Source: Colius striatus
Lineage: Eukaryota > Chordata > Aves > Coliiformes > Coliidae
DNA length: 64,000 nt
Assembly: GCF_028858725.1 (NCBI RefSeq)
Contig: NC_084790.1
Coordinates: 27,879,031 to 27,943,030 of the forward strand
Reading direction: 5' to 3'
The translations under genes were made by a program, and so were the position numbers. Below are positions 11,784-24,200 of this stretch, piece by piece (within the stretch, counting starts at the first letter, position 1; the number at the start of each line of letters is the position of its first letter). The notes below the pieces were generated by a model. The model made no database searches and was not told the DNA's origin. It worked only from the letters and a program-made list of their open reading frames with translations.

Positions 11784-14700
11784 GCCATTATTATAGATTA
11801 AGATGGCATTTGCATTCTGCAAATAGTGGGGGCACAAAGAACCTACCCTCTTCATATTAGTTTCAAAGGTTTTCTTGACCATACTTTCTATGAACCCTCA
11901 CCATACTGTTTTGATCTGGTTTTATTAGACACAGACTTGAATTTCCTCAGGGTTAAAACTCAGACCTTCACCATATCTGAATTTCAGCAATGCTTTCCTT
12001 TGGTAAAGGACCAAATTGGGAATCAGGATCTATATTTCAGATTTGAGCTGTAAATCTCAGGGTACTTGTGCTAACCGGCCTGTCTGGTCCCAAAATCTGT
12101 GATTCTTCCAAAGTAATATACTGAAGCAGACCTAGACTTTTTCACAAATATATTATGTATCAAAACATTCAACACAAAAATAAATTAACCAAACTCAAAT
12201 CTTAACTTCCTCAGTGCACAGTAAAATTTTACTCATTCACAGGAGTTAATTTCTAGCAGATAAACTAAGTCTACTTGGATGTTCCTGAGCACAGCTGCCT
12301 TAACTTTCAACTTGCCTCTATTTGATTCAGCATTTCATACCTTAACTTCTTATTCATTCAGAATCAAATGTTTCCTCTACCACTGCATCACTATGTCTTT
12401 TGTATTGACCTGGGAAAGAACGTATTAGTTGCAAGGAACAAGCTATGAACAGATAAAATTAAAAATATTATCAATTATAATTTAGCCTAATTAGTGGTTA
12501 TTTATCTCCTTATTGCAATGGCATTGTAACCAGATATCTCAAATGTATAAATGTTATAAATTGAGTTATCTAACTGCAATGCTTCCCACAGGTAGGTCAT
12601 TATTACTAGGCCACTGAAAAAGCTCAAGGAATTTGACCAAAAAAGATCAAGGCTTTTGAGTAAGCAACTGCTTTTCATAAACTGAAAATAATATAAGTAC
12701 CTTTTTAATATCTTACTATACACAGTCTAATTCTCAAGATTCTTTTCCTACACTTATTAAATGAAAAATTAAGAACAATTTTTTATATTCTTCAACACAT
12801 ACCACCAGAAAATCAGCTCCTAGTAAAAGAATCAACCAATCTTTTTTTCATGTTGCAGAAAACAATTGGAGGCGTTATTAACCTGGTAGTTAGAGAATGG
12901 ATTCATCATGCTGATAAGATGTAGGAACATTATTGAATTTTTAAATCATACAAGTACATAGAATTCTTACTCATTAAAGCATAAAGTCAATGAATTGCTA
13001 AACTGAGTAGTAATTGCCAAACAGAAATTATAATAAATCAAATTTACATAAATGTCAAATTGTAACATTAATTTCACACTTACATTGATACATAAATGCA
13101 GTCGTTTTTACAGACAGTCCAAAGACAGCACTTGGAATCACACAGGTTTATTTCACAGTCTTGTCTCTAGTTAATTAGGGATAAATCTAAAACACATCAA
13201 AGTATAGATGAGATCTTTCTCTTAGCAGTATTTTCTTTTAAAAACAGAAAAACTTTGAGGCTTGCAAATTAGGGGACAAGGGACCAGTAAATACATAAAG
13301 ATACATCTTAAGGGTCAGAAGAAAAAGCACTGACAGAAGTCAGGGAGACAATTAATTTCAGGAAAAATAAAATATCTTTTGGTGATGTAAGTAGAATAAC
13401 AACAACAACAACAACAAAAAAACCAACTATGCAGAATTTAAGACAACTAAACATTTTGGTCCAGTTTTCAGGTGTGGGAAGTTACCCCATTTTAGGCAAA
13501 AAGAAAACTGGAAAAGTTCCATGTGATGAAGTAAAACAGGGGAATCAATTAATTCTCATCCCTGCACTAAAGTACAAATTGAGTTGCAAAGTTTTTTCAC
13601 ATATTTATCAATAAGATTACTTGTATAGAGACAGAAAACATGATGCTAACAAGAAAGAAAGTAAAATAAATCATAAAAAATTAACTAGTCCCAAACTAGA
13701 CCTGAATCTCAATAAAAAACTATGAAGTAATACAAAACAAACTATTCACCTGGAGTAGACAGCTCAGCAAAACAATTGGAAGCATGTAAGGAAATAACCA
13801 ATGGAGAAAATACACATCACCACTAAACCAAGCCACAGTGTGAGGAGCTTTATAGTCCAAAAGAAACCAGGTTGCAAGGAGATAGGTGACTTGTAACAAC
13901 CATGTAAGAAAAAAGGTAAAAGAAGCAAGAGTGTACTAATGATATTTGTTGAATACATTTTCAACACAAAGAAGGACTTCAATATAATGCAAAAAGCACC
14001 AGAGAGTGGTACATTAAGAACCGTTGTTCTATTATGCAAATCCAGAAGAGAAACTTCTGTTACATGATACAGTTTATCAGTGGGCAGATGTAGAAGGAGA
14101 AGAGGTGTGTAACAACTGAATTATTATGAACCAGCGTGCAATGCAGCAGTGAAAAAATATACGCAATCATAAGAGATATTGATTCATGGATTTCCATCAG
14201 GAAGTATAAAAATTTACATGCACAGATATTAGGTTTATTTCCATCAGGAAATACTAGTACTTTTCCACAGAAGTAAGATTGCACTAAGATAGACCAACTG
14301 TGATCCAGTTTGCTCATACTTCACAAAATTTGTCTTTAACTGGGACACACAGAGAGAAGGTCTAAAACTGGCAGAGGGACAAAGAAGTCTCTCTCACCTG
14401 AAGAAAGAGACAGAGTGAGGTCAGGTAATATAGCAAAATGGAGGCTAAATGAGACCACAGTTCTTACTCTGAGAGGTACAAAATGTTTATAGGTAATGTT
14501 CATGCAGGAGAAATGGATGCAAATTAGACATCAAAATAAAAACAACCTTGAGCAGACTTCCACTAATAATGAGTCCAGCTATCATAGAATCATACAATTA
14601 AATTCAACAAATATATGAGCAAGATTTTCTGACTCTGCCATCATGAAAACTGGGGAGAAGACTCAATCCAGAATTGGTGTTTTCCTGTGTTTTGTTTCAT

Positions 14701-16516
14701 GTGCAGGGGGAATATTTAAGCTCAACTTCTTAATACATAAATTGTGCACGATATGTTGTGAAATCTTATTTGTATAATTCATATTTCTTGGTCTATAACA
14801 GTTTAAAGCGGTAACAGTGATTCAGAGGAAGCACTGACCCACATTATAGTGTGCAGAATAATTCTTTAAGACTTAATAGAGAATTTTAGCCATCTGGAGT
14901 GAGATATAGGACACAAGGAGAAAGGAGACCTTCAAAATACAGAGTCCTAGAAAAGCATTTTTAATTTGTTGAGAGGCTGAAGGTCCTCTGATGTTATGAA
15001 GAAGATCTTTGCAGTAATCTTGCCAACAATCTTCATCTGCATTCTTTGAAAATGTACGGGCTGCACAAAAAAAAAGAAAAGAAAAACTGCAAATACATGG
15101 AAAATGAGTATTTTGCCACCAGGTTTCTCCTTCTACCAGGAATGATTTATAATTCTGATTCTGCAAAGTCACATAGTTGTAAATAGTAAAAGTATCTCAG
15201 TTCTAATTAAGCCCACATGGCTTTAATTTTTATGCTGATGGATAATTATGTATAGCAAGTAAGACCAATTGCTCATGTGCTACCCTGAGGCGCAGTTTGT
15301 TTGTTGCAGATCAACAGCATATTAAGTAATTTTCTATTGCTTTTTATGAAATTTCACAACGTGAAATATAATTCATCTGCAAAATGTCTAAAGACTTGAC
15401 TTCAAAAAGTAATCTCACATATTCCTAGCAAGCTGCAGAAGAATGGAGTCACAGAAAACTCATGTAGACTGTCTATTCTTCTGACAAGCAGCTATTTTCC
15501 ATGTCTTCACATCTATCCCTTTCCAAGAAGCTGCTTGTCACAGCTGACTTATGTAAAGTACTCAGGCAGACAATTTGTTTCCGAACTCATGGATATTTCG
15601 TAACAGATCCAAATTAATTGGAATGGATTTAAGAACATTTATCCCTACATCTAGCCCCATGGAGACTGCAGTGTAGTCTGCCTGAGATGTACCCAAGATG
15701 CCTTGATACAGCACACATCACATAGAAATAAGATACAATGGTTTTAGTTATGAATTAAATTATAAACCATCCCAGTCACGGCTCTGTCAGATGATTTAAG
15801 AAAACTGGGAATGTAACCAAGTTGCACATTTTCATTCCATCTGATAACCAAACAGCTTCAGCAGACCAAAAATTTCACTCTGTAAAGTTCACCATGCTGG
15901 CCAGCTTGCCTTATCCAGATGCTTGTAAAGGCAAAGTGACTGCCATCTGTAGACCCTAGCATCTCTTCAGCAGTACCTCTGACTAGAAAGGAAAAGTGCA
16001 AAGGAGAAATAACAGACAAATAAAACCAGTTAGTTTTAAAAGACAATATGGTGTTTTCATCTGTTTCATTGGATGTATTTCCAGAACCATGTACAAGTTA
16101 GAAATTCCCAATGCTTCTTGTAAACATTTTTCATCTCCAGTCCCTGGGGAATGATGTAGCAGCAAATTTGCAGTGCAGAGATATTTCACTTGACAGAGCT
16201 AACTTAGCTCCATCGTATCTAGTCGCTGTATTCAAGACTACAACTCTCCTAATTAATGCCAACTGTTCAATGTAAAGCAAACAGCACTCAGACAAATTTC
16301 AGAAACATCGTAAGAGTAAACATACAGGTGTTATACGTTCTTTCCTGAGTGAAGAAACAGAGAACTAGATTGAGCTTTACATACACAAAAAAAAAAAAAA
16401 AAAAAGTAAATCCCAATTGAGTTTACAGAGCTATCTTGCCTACAGATCAGCATGATCACCTAGTATCTGTCCATAAACTGCAAGTTAGATTTAGCTACTA
16501 GACTCTAATCTTTCAT
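11784..16516. other. AT-rich single-copy DNA with short simple repeats
   Basis: No gene or clear transposon is visible. It holds a small AAC run near 13399-13420 and a 19-base A run at 16387-16405. A short stretch near 14583-14600 resembles a CR1 tail but is too short to call. Open frames stay under 100 codons and match nothing known. Confidence 0.6.
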
Positions 16517-16958
16517 AAGAATGGTAGGGTTGGAAGGGACCTCCAGAGATCATCTAGTCCAACCCCCATGCAGAAGCAGGTCCACCTAGATCAGATCGTA
16601 CAGGAATGCATCCAGGTGGGTCTTGAAGACCTCCAAGGAAGGAGACTCCACACTCTCCCTGGGCAGCCTGTGCCAGAGATCCCTCACCTTCACAGTAAGC
16701 CTTTTCTTATGTTTTAATGGAACTTTTTATGTTCCAGCTTCATCCCATTACTTCTTGTCCTGTCACTAGATATAATAGAAAAAAAGAGATGTCCCAGCCT
16801 CCTGATACCCACCACTTATAAATATTAATGAGACCCCTCCCAGTCTTCTCTTCTCTTCTCTTCTCTTCTCTTCTCTTCTCTTCTCTTCTCTTCTCTTCTC
16901 TTCTCTTCTCTTCTCTTCTCTTCTCTTCTCTTCTCTTCTCTTCTCTTCTCTTCTCTTC
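16517..16958 (-). mobile_element. CR1 LINE 3' fragment, minus strand
   Basis: Read on the minus strand, this ends in the CR1 3' signature: GGTTGGACTAGATGATCTC in slightly changed form, then the GGTCCCTTCCAACC block, then an ATTCTATG-like tail at 16517-16530. Further in come the conserved blocks encoding the end of ORF2 and the 3' untranslated region. CR1 moves by target-primed reverse transcription and most copies are 5'-truncated, as here. The copy runs into a pentanucleotide expansion at 16844-16958, beyond which CR1 similarity stops. No functional protein remains. Confidence 0.9.
16844..16958. repeat. (TCTTC)23 pentanucleotide microsatellite
   Basis: A near-perfect run of about 23 TCTTC units spans about 115 bases. 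It begins exactly where the CR1 3' region has the sequence CAGTCTTCTCTTCTCC in intact copies, so the array appears to have grown from a two-unit seed inside the CR1. One strand is pure pyrimidine. The minus-strand frame encoding a Arg-Glu-Glu-Lys-Arg repeat is a by-product of the array. Confidence 0.97.
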
Positions 16959-16984
16959 ACCATATTAATTAGACAAAACTAATT

Positions 16985-17760
16985 TTGAAGGGGATAAAAC
17001 TAGGCCAGCTAGAGTTGAGACTAAGACTAGCAAACCAATGTCAGGGGTAAATCCTACCCAATTGACTTCCTTCTTGAAATGCCTGTAACCAATGCACATA
17101 ACACGGGGAATAAACTGGAGGAACTAGAAGTCTACGTATAGACAAAGGGTCATGATCTGATGCCTACTGCAGAGACATGGTGGGACAGCTCACACAACTG
17201 GAATGTGGTCATGGATGTCTGTATCATTTTTAGGAAAGTCGACAAGGCGTGGTGGTGGAGTTGTTCTTTGTGTGAGAGAGCAGCTGGAATGTACTGAATT
17301 CTGTCCAGGTGAGGATGAGGGGAAAGCTGAGAGTTTGTGGGTTAGAACTACCGGACAGGCTAGCATGTGTGACACTGTTGTGGATATCTGTTACAGGCCA
17401 CCTGATCAGAATGGGGAAGTTGATAAGGCCTTCCACAGGCAGCTGGGAGCAGCCTCAAAATCACAGGCCCTGGCTCTCATGGGGGATTTCAACTACGCAG
17501 ACATCTGCTGGAACACTCACACAGCAAATCACTTACAGTCCAGGAGGTTCTTTCAGCGCTTCGGTGATAACTTCTTGATGCAAATGGTGGACATGCCAAA
17601 CAAGAGAGGAGCACTACTGGATCTTGTACTCACAAACAAACAGGATCTGGTTGAAGTGGTAAAGGTTGAAGTCAGCCTTGGCTGCAGCCATCATGAGATG
17701 GTGGAGTTCAGGATCTTGTGCAGCAAGAACAGAATATCAAGCAGGATCACAACCCTTTGT
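16985..17760 (+). mobile_element. CR1 LINE ORF2 endonuclease fragment, plus strand
   Basis: This piece covers the beginning of CR1 ORF2, the apurinic-type endonuclease that nicks target DNA. It starts before the block resembling the Met-Gly-Asn-Lys-Gln-Glu-Glu-Leu-Glu region at about 17103-17130. It ends just after the endonuclease, where the linker to the reverse transcriptase would begin. Both ends are truncated and there is no 3' tail, so it is a remnant broken after insertion. It lies next to a CR1 tail of opposite orientation (16517-16958), so the two are separate insertions or have been rearranged. Confidence 0.9.
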
Positions 17761-17787
17761 TCTTTCTACTTTGTACAGGTGGTTTAA
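17155..17787 (+). pseudogene. Broken CR1 endonuclease domain
   Basis: The catalytic-Glu motif (Ala-Glu-Thr-Trp-Trp-Asp) reads in one frame at 17169-17186. The rest of the domain reads in another frame from 17203, so a frameshift lies between them near 17235-17250. In the downstream frame the motifs come in family order: Arg-Arg-Gly-Gly-Gly at residues 15-19, Tyr-Arg-Pro-Pro at 64-67, Gly-Asp-Phe-Asn at 94-97, and a Leu-Leu-Asp-Leu-Val-Leu-Thr block near 138-144. The final Ser-Asp-His catalytic triplet is Ser-His-His at residues 162-164, so the Asp is lost. Frameshift and missing catalytic residue both show that it is dead. Confidence 0.88.
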
Positions 17788-18568
17788 ATTTTAGCTTGTC
17801 ATTTTACCCAAGTTTGCAACTTGTTATCTCCTTCTTTCCCCTCTGATTGTTACTGTTCAGATTACAGTATCTTTCAAGATTTCTGCTCAGTACAGAAGTA
17901 GTATTGAAGTTTTGCAATCTGGTATTTGAGAGCCAAGTACAAGACAGTAAAAAGTGTGGTATATTTTATGCTCCAGAGATTTTATTTTGCTTCAAGAAAT
18001 TGCTCAAGGTTATAAAAGGGCTATAGTAAGAATATAATACAGCAATTGTGTTATATCCATTTTGCCAACGACAAACTAAGGCAGTGGAGGACACAAGCTT
18101 CCCCCTTCCTTTTTGTTGCCATGGCCCATCTCCTAGATCCACATTGAGATGTGAAGGAGTTAGTAGCTTGCCCTCCAGAAGAATTGGCAACAAACAGAGG
18201 ACAACAATTTGCCAAGTCAGAAAAAAAAAAACCTTGCAGCATAGCTATAACTATGCTGCTCAGAAACTTATGCCAGTGAGCCACAATTCTGTGCCATTAG
18301 TAATGAGCAGATTTCCTGTTCATAACTAAATGACCACAAGGTTTTTAAAATATGAGTAAATCAGGAATAAGCACGTATATCAACAGAACGTCAAACTAAT
18401 ATTTTAAAGAAATGCAATGGAGATAGCCCTCCATCTCATTCTACTTCCATTCTCCTTTTTCTAATCCCAGTTTCCACATTGTGCTATTACATTTGGATAA
18501 AAGGAATGAGGAATAGTATGCATTTGCAATGTGCAAAACTACCCCAATTCCTCTCCATACTCTGTGAA
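17761..18568. other. Single-copy spacer, nothing recognised
   Basis: AT-rich sequence between two CR1 remnants. Overlapping opposite-strand open frames near 18048-18329 match no known family. Confidence 0.55.
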
Positions 18569-18822
18569 GAATCACAGAATCACAGAATCGCAGGGACTGG
18601 AAGAGATCTCAAAAGATCATCTAGTAAAATCCCCTTGCCAGAGCAGGACAACCTAGAGTAGGTCACACAGGAACTCATTCAGGTGGGTTTTGAATGTCTC
18701 CAGAGAAGGAGACTCCACAACCCATCTGGGCAGCCCATTCCAGTGCTCCATCACCCTCACAGTAAAGAAATTCTTCCTTGTATATCTTTGGAACCTTTTA
18801 AGTTCCAGCTTGTTGTTTACAC
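18569..18822 (-). mobile_element. CR1 LINE 3' tail fragment, minus strand
   Basis: The plus strand opens with the repeated ATCACAGAATCACAGAAT tail complement. Then follow the conserved 3' blocks (matching TTTTGAGATCTCTTCCAG and CCTGAATGAGTTCCTGTG on the minus strand) and the end of ORF2 with Thr-Val-Arg-Val-Met-Glu-His-Trp. It is 5'-truncated and non-coding. A 21-base A run follows immediately at the truncated 5' end. Confidence 0.9.
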
Positions 18823-18843
18823 AAAAAAAAAAAAAAAAAAAAA
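18823..18843. repeat. (A)21 run
   Basis: Twenty-one consecutive A bases on the plus strand abut the 5'-truncated end of a minus-strand CR1. CR1 itself ends in an octamer tail, not poly-A, so this run is not the element's own tail. Confidence 0.95.
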
Positions 18844-20684
18844 GTACGAGGAGGTTACTATCATGGCAGCTAACTACTTGAAGAAAAATGTGCATTTTCA
18901 TAGGATATCATATATTCTAAGAATAGCTTTTCCTTATTATCATGTCAACCTCTTAGATCTCTCCAGAAGACACATTCAAACCAGTTGGTTTTCTAAGTGC
19001 AGAAACTGCACTCTGCTCAAACTGCACTGTGGTGAACTGTCTACTCAGAAGCAAACTTGTCTTTAGTCCTAGGAATAATATTTAAAATAGGAATGCCATT
19101 ATCGTTACTAGTTTGATTCCAAAGGTCTTATAATTGTTGACCCTTGTACAAAGAGTTCTTCTTCGCTGGTGAATAATATATTTCACTTACAATTTCCTGA
19201 TACTGTTAAGTGATAAGTAGCTTCATTTCCTGGTCCATGTTTTCTTTTAATAAGCAGCTTCTTACTATCAAAACCCTAAATATCCGTTTTGAGATTATCC
19301 AAGTTCTGGAGGCATTCCACAAATCCAGCACTGCTAAGAAAGATTGTATCATTCTTTACAAAAACTGAATAAACAAAAGTTTGGATTACTTCTTGGCTTA
19401 CTGACATCCACTTACATGGTAAGCACAAATATCCAGCCATGTATGTATGAACAACTGAAAAATGTATAACCAAAAGCATACTTTCCTACCCAGCCCTTTT
19501 TTTTTCTACATGCTCAAAGCTAATCCTTGCAAAGCAGCTTGAGAAAACATTTCTAGGATGGAAGGGGCAAAAATTCAAACAATGAAATCAGAATTTGTTT
19601 TATTTAGTCCCATATATTGGTCTTCCAGAGCAGTAATATATTTTGCTGGGAATGAGAAGTGTGAGGTTTGCTCCATAAACAAGGACAGACAGACAATTTG
19701 TTAAGAAGTCAAATTCACGTTTTGTATTCTACATCTTTGAAATTAATCCATACCAATAAATGATGTATTCTTAAGGAGAAGTTGATTGTGAAAAAACAGA
19801 AAGACTGAGAAACTACATAGCCATTGCAGCAGCAACAGTGTGAGTGCATCCATCACAAACACTGACATCAATAGCAGCAAAGCAGAAGCTGTCTGCTCCG
19901 CACAGTTAAAAAAATAATTATGAAGCAAGTATATCCCAGCAAGGTGCCACCAAAGGTAGTCCTAAGGAAGCATGTATGAATACAAATATATGAAGAACAC
20001 CACATCTATTTGCCATTCCTACCCCTTTATTCTGCAAAACAAACTGAAACTAAACAAATGTAACATCTCCTAGATTGACCACTTGTGCAGCAACTAAACT
20101 GTATTTCTGTATATCATTAATTTATTTTTAAATTGCTGTAGTCAGAGTTCCAAATGCACCAATGAACACCGCACAAATACATCTTTGCTGTGCCATTGAG
20201 GAAGTATGAGGTTTCGGCATGAAACCCTTAGTTTCATGAATATCCCCATATCAGGGCATTTTTTACAATCCAATGTTTCCTCAACATACTGTGAAAAAGA
20301 ATTAAATGCTTCTTCAGTCCTAGGTATTCATGGTGATGAATGCCTTAAAACAAAAGAAACCTGACATTTCAGATGAGCTACTCCAAAAACTCAGTCCTTC
20401 AATTATGAAAAACTGATGGGAGGAAGGCACCCAAATCTAAGCTTGTACTGCTGGTTCTGTTCCCAGCTGGCATGAAGAGCAGGAAGTTTGACAACCAAGT
20501 CTTTTGCCAGAAAATTTAGCCAAATACAGCTCACTGAGCCTCTTCCAGTCTCAGAGTCCTTGAACAAGTTGAAAGGACCATGATGTTCTGTTTACCTATA
20601 TTAGATTGAGTAATTTGCCAACTGATGTGCCAAGTCTCACAGTAGGTTTAAATACCTGTGAAGAGAAAGCTCCCGTATAGAGCA
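18844..20684. other. Single-copy spacer, nothing recognised
   Basis: About 1.8 kb of AT-rich sequence with no transposon signature or convincing coding frame on either strand. Confidence 0.55.
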
Positions 20685-21200
20685 TGTGTTGGTTTGGTAT
20701 ACAAGCTGAGAGAAATTGAGAGAAATCACAGAAAAGCAAGTTAGCTCACATTGCAAAGAAACAAGCTCCTTAAATATGACCTCATGAAGCACACAGATTT
20801 TAGCTAATCCACTCATAAGATTCTATTCATTAGCTAATATTCTATTCTATTAGCTAATCCACTCATAGGATTCTATTGTGATGATAATTCCATAATGTCA
20901 TAATGTAACTACATCTAGAACTGATAGCCAACCATAAACTCCATCAGAGCAAATCAACTGTTTCCTCCCTGCCCAGCCTCCTGCCCAGCTCTTAGCTGAT
21001 AATCAGAATAGTTGAATATTGTTATCTTTAGCAGCAACCTGATGTGTACTTGAAATCTTTTCTCTTCTCTCTTAGATATCTCTAGTTAAAACTGTTTCTC
21101 TTGCATCATAAAATTATATGTGTCATAAAATTATAATTTTGAGTTCTTGACTCTTCTCCTGGTCTGATCTGTCTCATTCTTAAGGGTGGCACCAGCACAG
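20685..21200 (+). mobile_element. Possible degraded LTR remnant
   Basis: The stretch opens with TGTGTTGGTTTGG. It ends in a region (about 21135-21200, with CTTCTCCTGGTCTGATC and GGGTGGCACCAGCA) that resembles the U5 edge of gamma- or ERV1-type LTRs. I see no matching inverted 3' terminus and no target duplication. A local duplication sits inside it (20801-20877). A chance resemblance is quite possible. Confidence 0.25.
20801..20877. repeat. Local duplication, 27-base block at 50-base spacing
   Basis: The block starting TAGCTAATCCACTCATA occurs at 20801-20827 and again at 20851-20877 with one mismatch. A partial third copy of its edges (TTAGCTAATATTCTATT) lies between. This is a recent small tandem duplication. 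Confidence 0.9.
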
Positions 21201-24200
21201 CTGAAGCTTCACAAACTCCAAGCTCAAGAATTCACCCTCATTTTTAAACATCACTTTTGTTATTGTTACCCATATCAACATTTTTCTTTACACAATCACA
21301 TGACACTGCTTTGTCTTTATGTACAGCCTACTATAAAAGCCTGATCTTTTCTTCTACTCTAGCAAGGTATTACCCAATTGGTATACATAGACACACATCA
21401 TAAACAGGAATTGCACACATAACAGTATAAATTAGCCACTGGGTGATTGGCATTGCTTTCCCAGACAGTCCCATTGAGTCTTGTCTTTTTCTTTATCCTC
21501 ATTACTGCAAAACAATTTCCAAGTTGAACAAAATGAAAAATAACCAACTCATTAGTAGCAAGCAACAATCATAGCTGTGACACAGAGCTCAATACAAGGC
21601 AATGCAAGAACCAGCAAGGCAAAGCCACAGCTGATTTCACGTACTGTTGGCAATAGTCTTGCTCCAAGTAAGGCAAGATTGGCAACCTCTTAGAAGTCTC
21701 TTCCGACCTGTTTTTATATGTTTTTTATACAATGATTAAAGACAATTAGCAAGTTGAAGGATGGAGTTTAAGCACTGGCAATTTCTAACTACAAATTCAC
21801 CAGTACTCAGGAAGAGGTTTTAGCTTGCACATCTGATCTGCACCAAGAAATATTATTCCCATATTCTCTATATTTATTGTAACTATTTTTTAAAAAGGAA
21901 AATAAACAAGATTTTTGTTTATTCCTCTTATCTAGATTTCCTTCTTGTACATTTCTGTCAAAACTTATTCTGGTTACAAACAGGGCTCAGTAAGCATAGA
22001 TAAACCAGCATTTTAGATGTTTCATTAAGTAATTTTTGATGTGCAAACTACGCAAAACAGAAAATAGTTTGCCAAAACATGCTTTTGAATCAGTAAGTCA
22101 AATAGTGACTTGTACACACTGATTGGACTCTTTCTAGTTGCTGGATGGGAACTCAGCCTAATGGGAACTCTGAGGCCTGTAGCAGAGATTTCTACTTCAC
22201 AAGGCAGGATCACCTGTGTCTATTTTAGAGAAATCTTCTACAAGCACTTCTTAAAAAGTCTCCTGTTGAAAATAGTAATATCACCTCCCACAGTAATCTT
22301 CTGTAGTGCTCCATTAGCTTCTGTAGTGCTCCATTAGCTCTACTGCCAGAAAGTGGTTCCTAATGGATAACTTTAACCTTTTTTTTTTAATAACTTCTAA
22401 GCTCATTAAGTTTTGTCCTACTTGTCACCTAAGCTCAGTATTTTTTGTCATTTCATCACAGTCATGAAGGATAGATTACTACCTTCCTCTCTACAGAAAA
22501 TATTTATCTATTTGAAAACTGCAACCTAATGCCATTATTATAGTTTCCCTGTGTATAGATTACATTTTTTTTCTAATACCTTTCTTCTTTGTAGGTGTAC
22601 AAGCCTTAAGCAGAAACAAAGGAGAGTTTCCATCAGCTTGCTGGCTACATGCTGAAGTTCTCTCCACACTAACATCAACCTGGGTAACTATACACTCTTT
22701 GTGCTAGAAAATGTCACAACTTCTTGTACATATTTCCCAGCAATTGGCTAACCAAAAGAACGGCAAAAGGAGATTCTTTTCCTGTTTATCTAGAAGATCA
22801 TGTTTGGTTCGAATTTAACCAGTGTTCTTATTTATTATTTTTCTGTTAACAAAGTGGGAGTTAATTAGTCTAACGTAATTTCCACGTAACAGGGTTTGTC
22901 TAATGTCAGAATCCATACTGTTATCTCTATCTTAAGTGCCACAGAGGTTCATATCTTTACAATGAACAACTTCCATGGATTCAACAAAATCCTAGTGCTG
23001 GGTTGTGTGTTCTTGAGTGCTATCTACCAGTACTTCAGCTCTTCAGACACCACTATCTTGGAGCTAAAAAAGCTAGTCCAAGGCCGACTGTACTGAGCAG
23101 TTCGTTGCTTTCTTTCCCTGTTGACACCAGTGATAGTATTTAGTTTCCTGTAATCATAGGGAGTAACAAAGAGTCTTCTGCGCCATAAGTGGATGAGTGG
23201 CCACAAAGTGGAGACTACAAAAAAAGTATGATGTATTCCTGTGTTTATTCTGGTGAAATCAACAGAGAAAGATCTTACACTATACAATGTGATTTCAGTT
23301 ATTTTTATCAGAAATTTCTAATTACACCATAAAATTGATGCTATTTTTTGCCTTGTCAAGTTGTATAGACTCTCGGCAGCTCTGAACAACAGAGGTTTAT
23401 AGACATGCTTGCTTACATCTCTCCATTATTATTATCTGGGCATAACAAACACATTATAACAATGCTTTTGTACTAACTTTTATCAGCATATTCAAAAAAC
23501 ATATAGCTCACTTTGCTACTTTAAGATTGCAGCCTGTTATGTGCTGCTCCGTACACAAAAATAAAATGCTTTATTCAATGTCTTAATTTTTTCTTTTGGT
23601 TTCTGGTTTTCTCTTTGACAGTATACATCTGAGTTAAAGCTTCCCACTGACACATCTCCAAAAATTCTGAGCAAGCATTATCATTCCAGTTGGTTTTACA
23701 AACAGGCCTGGTTTAAGTTCTGATCTTTTAAAGTGCAACAGGTTTAGATGCCAGGCTGTTCAAAAAAAGCTACATTATGCACTATCAGTTCATCTGCAAC
23801 AGAATATAAATTTAAAAATCAGGACAAGTACTTAATGTTCCTGACTTCAAAAAAGTCAGAAAATTATTATATAGTAGCCTTCAAACACATAACTTGCATT
23901 CAAAATTGCTTTAACTAACCAGCAGGAGTTTTGTGAGTGTAGTCATTGCAGTATAGGGGCTTCACTGCATGTTAGTATTCAGTGTACTCTTTGTGATTGA
24001 AATAAAACAAAGCTTCTTATTAGTCCAGAATCTCTGGTAGGTTCCGTGTCTCGTATGCTAAAAGGATTATACAACTCAGCAACGCAGGTGGAAAATAAAA
24101 CAGAACTGTACACTTTTCTGCATTGCCAAATTAACAGCTACTACACAAGAACATATTTAATATTTACACAGTAAAATGTTTGTTTTCCTAAATAATTGAG

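Noticed and set aside
13399..13420. AAC trinucleotide run
   Set aside because: Too short to be a notable microsatellite.
14583..14620. ATCATAGAATCATACAAT, like a CR1 tail
   Set aside because: Only about 18 bases match and the following CR1 block is absent or too degraded to support.
16766..16963. Arg-Glu-Glu-Lys-Arg repeat protein frame
   Set aside because: It is a translation of the pentanucleotide array and nothing else.
18823..18843. A run next to CR1 taken as a retroposon poly-A tail
   Set aside because: It lies at the truncated 5' side of the CR1, and CR1 ends in octamer repeats, not poly-A.
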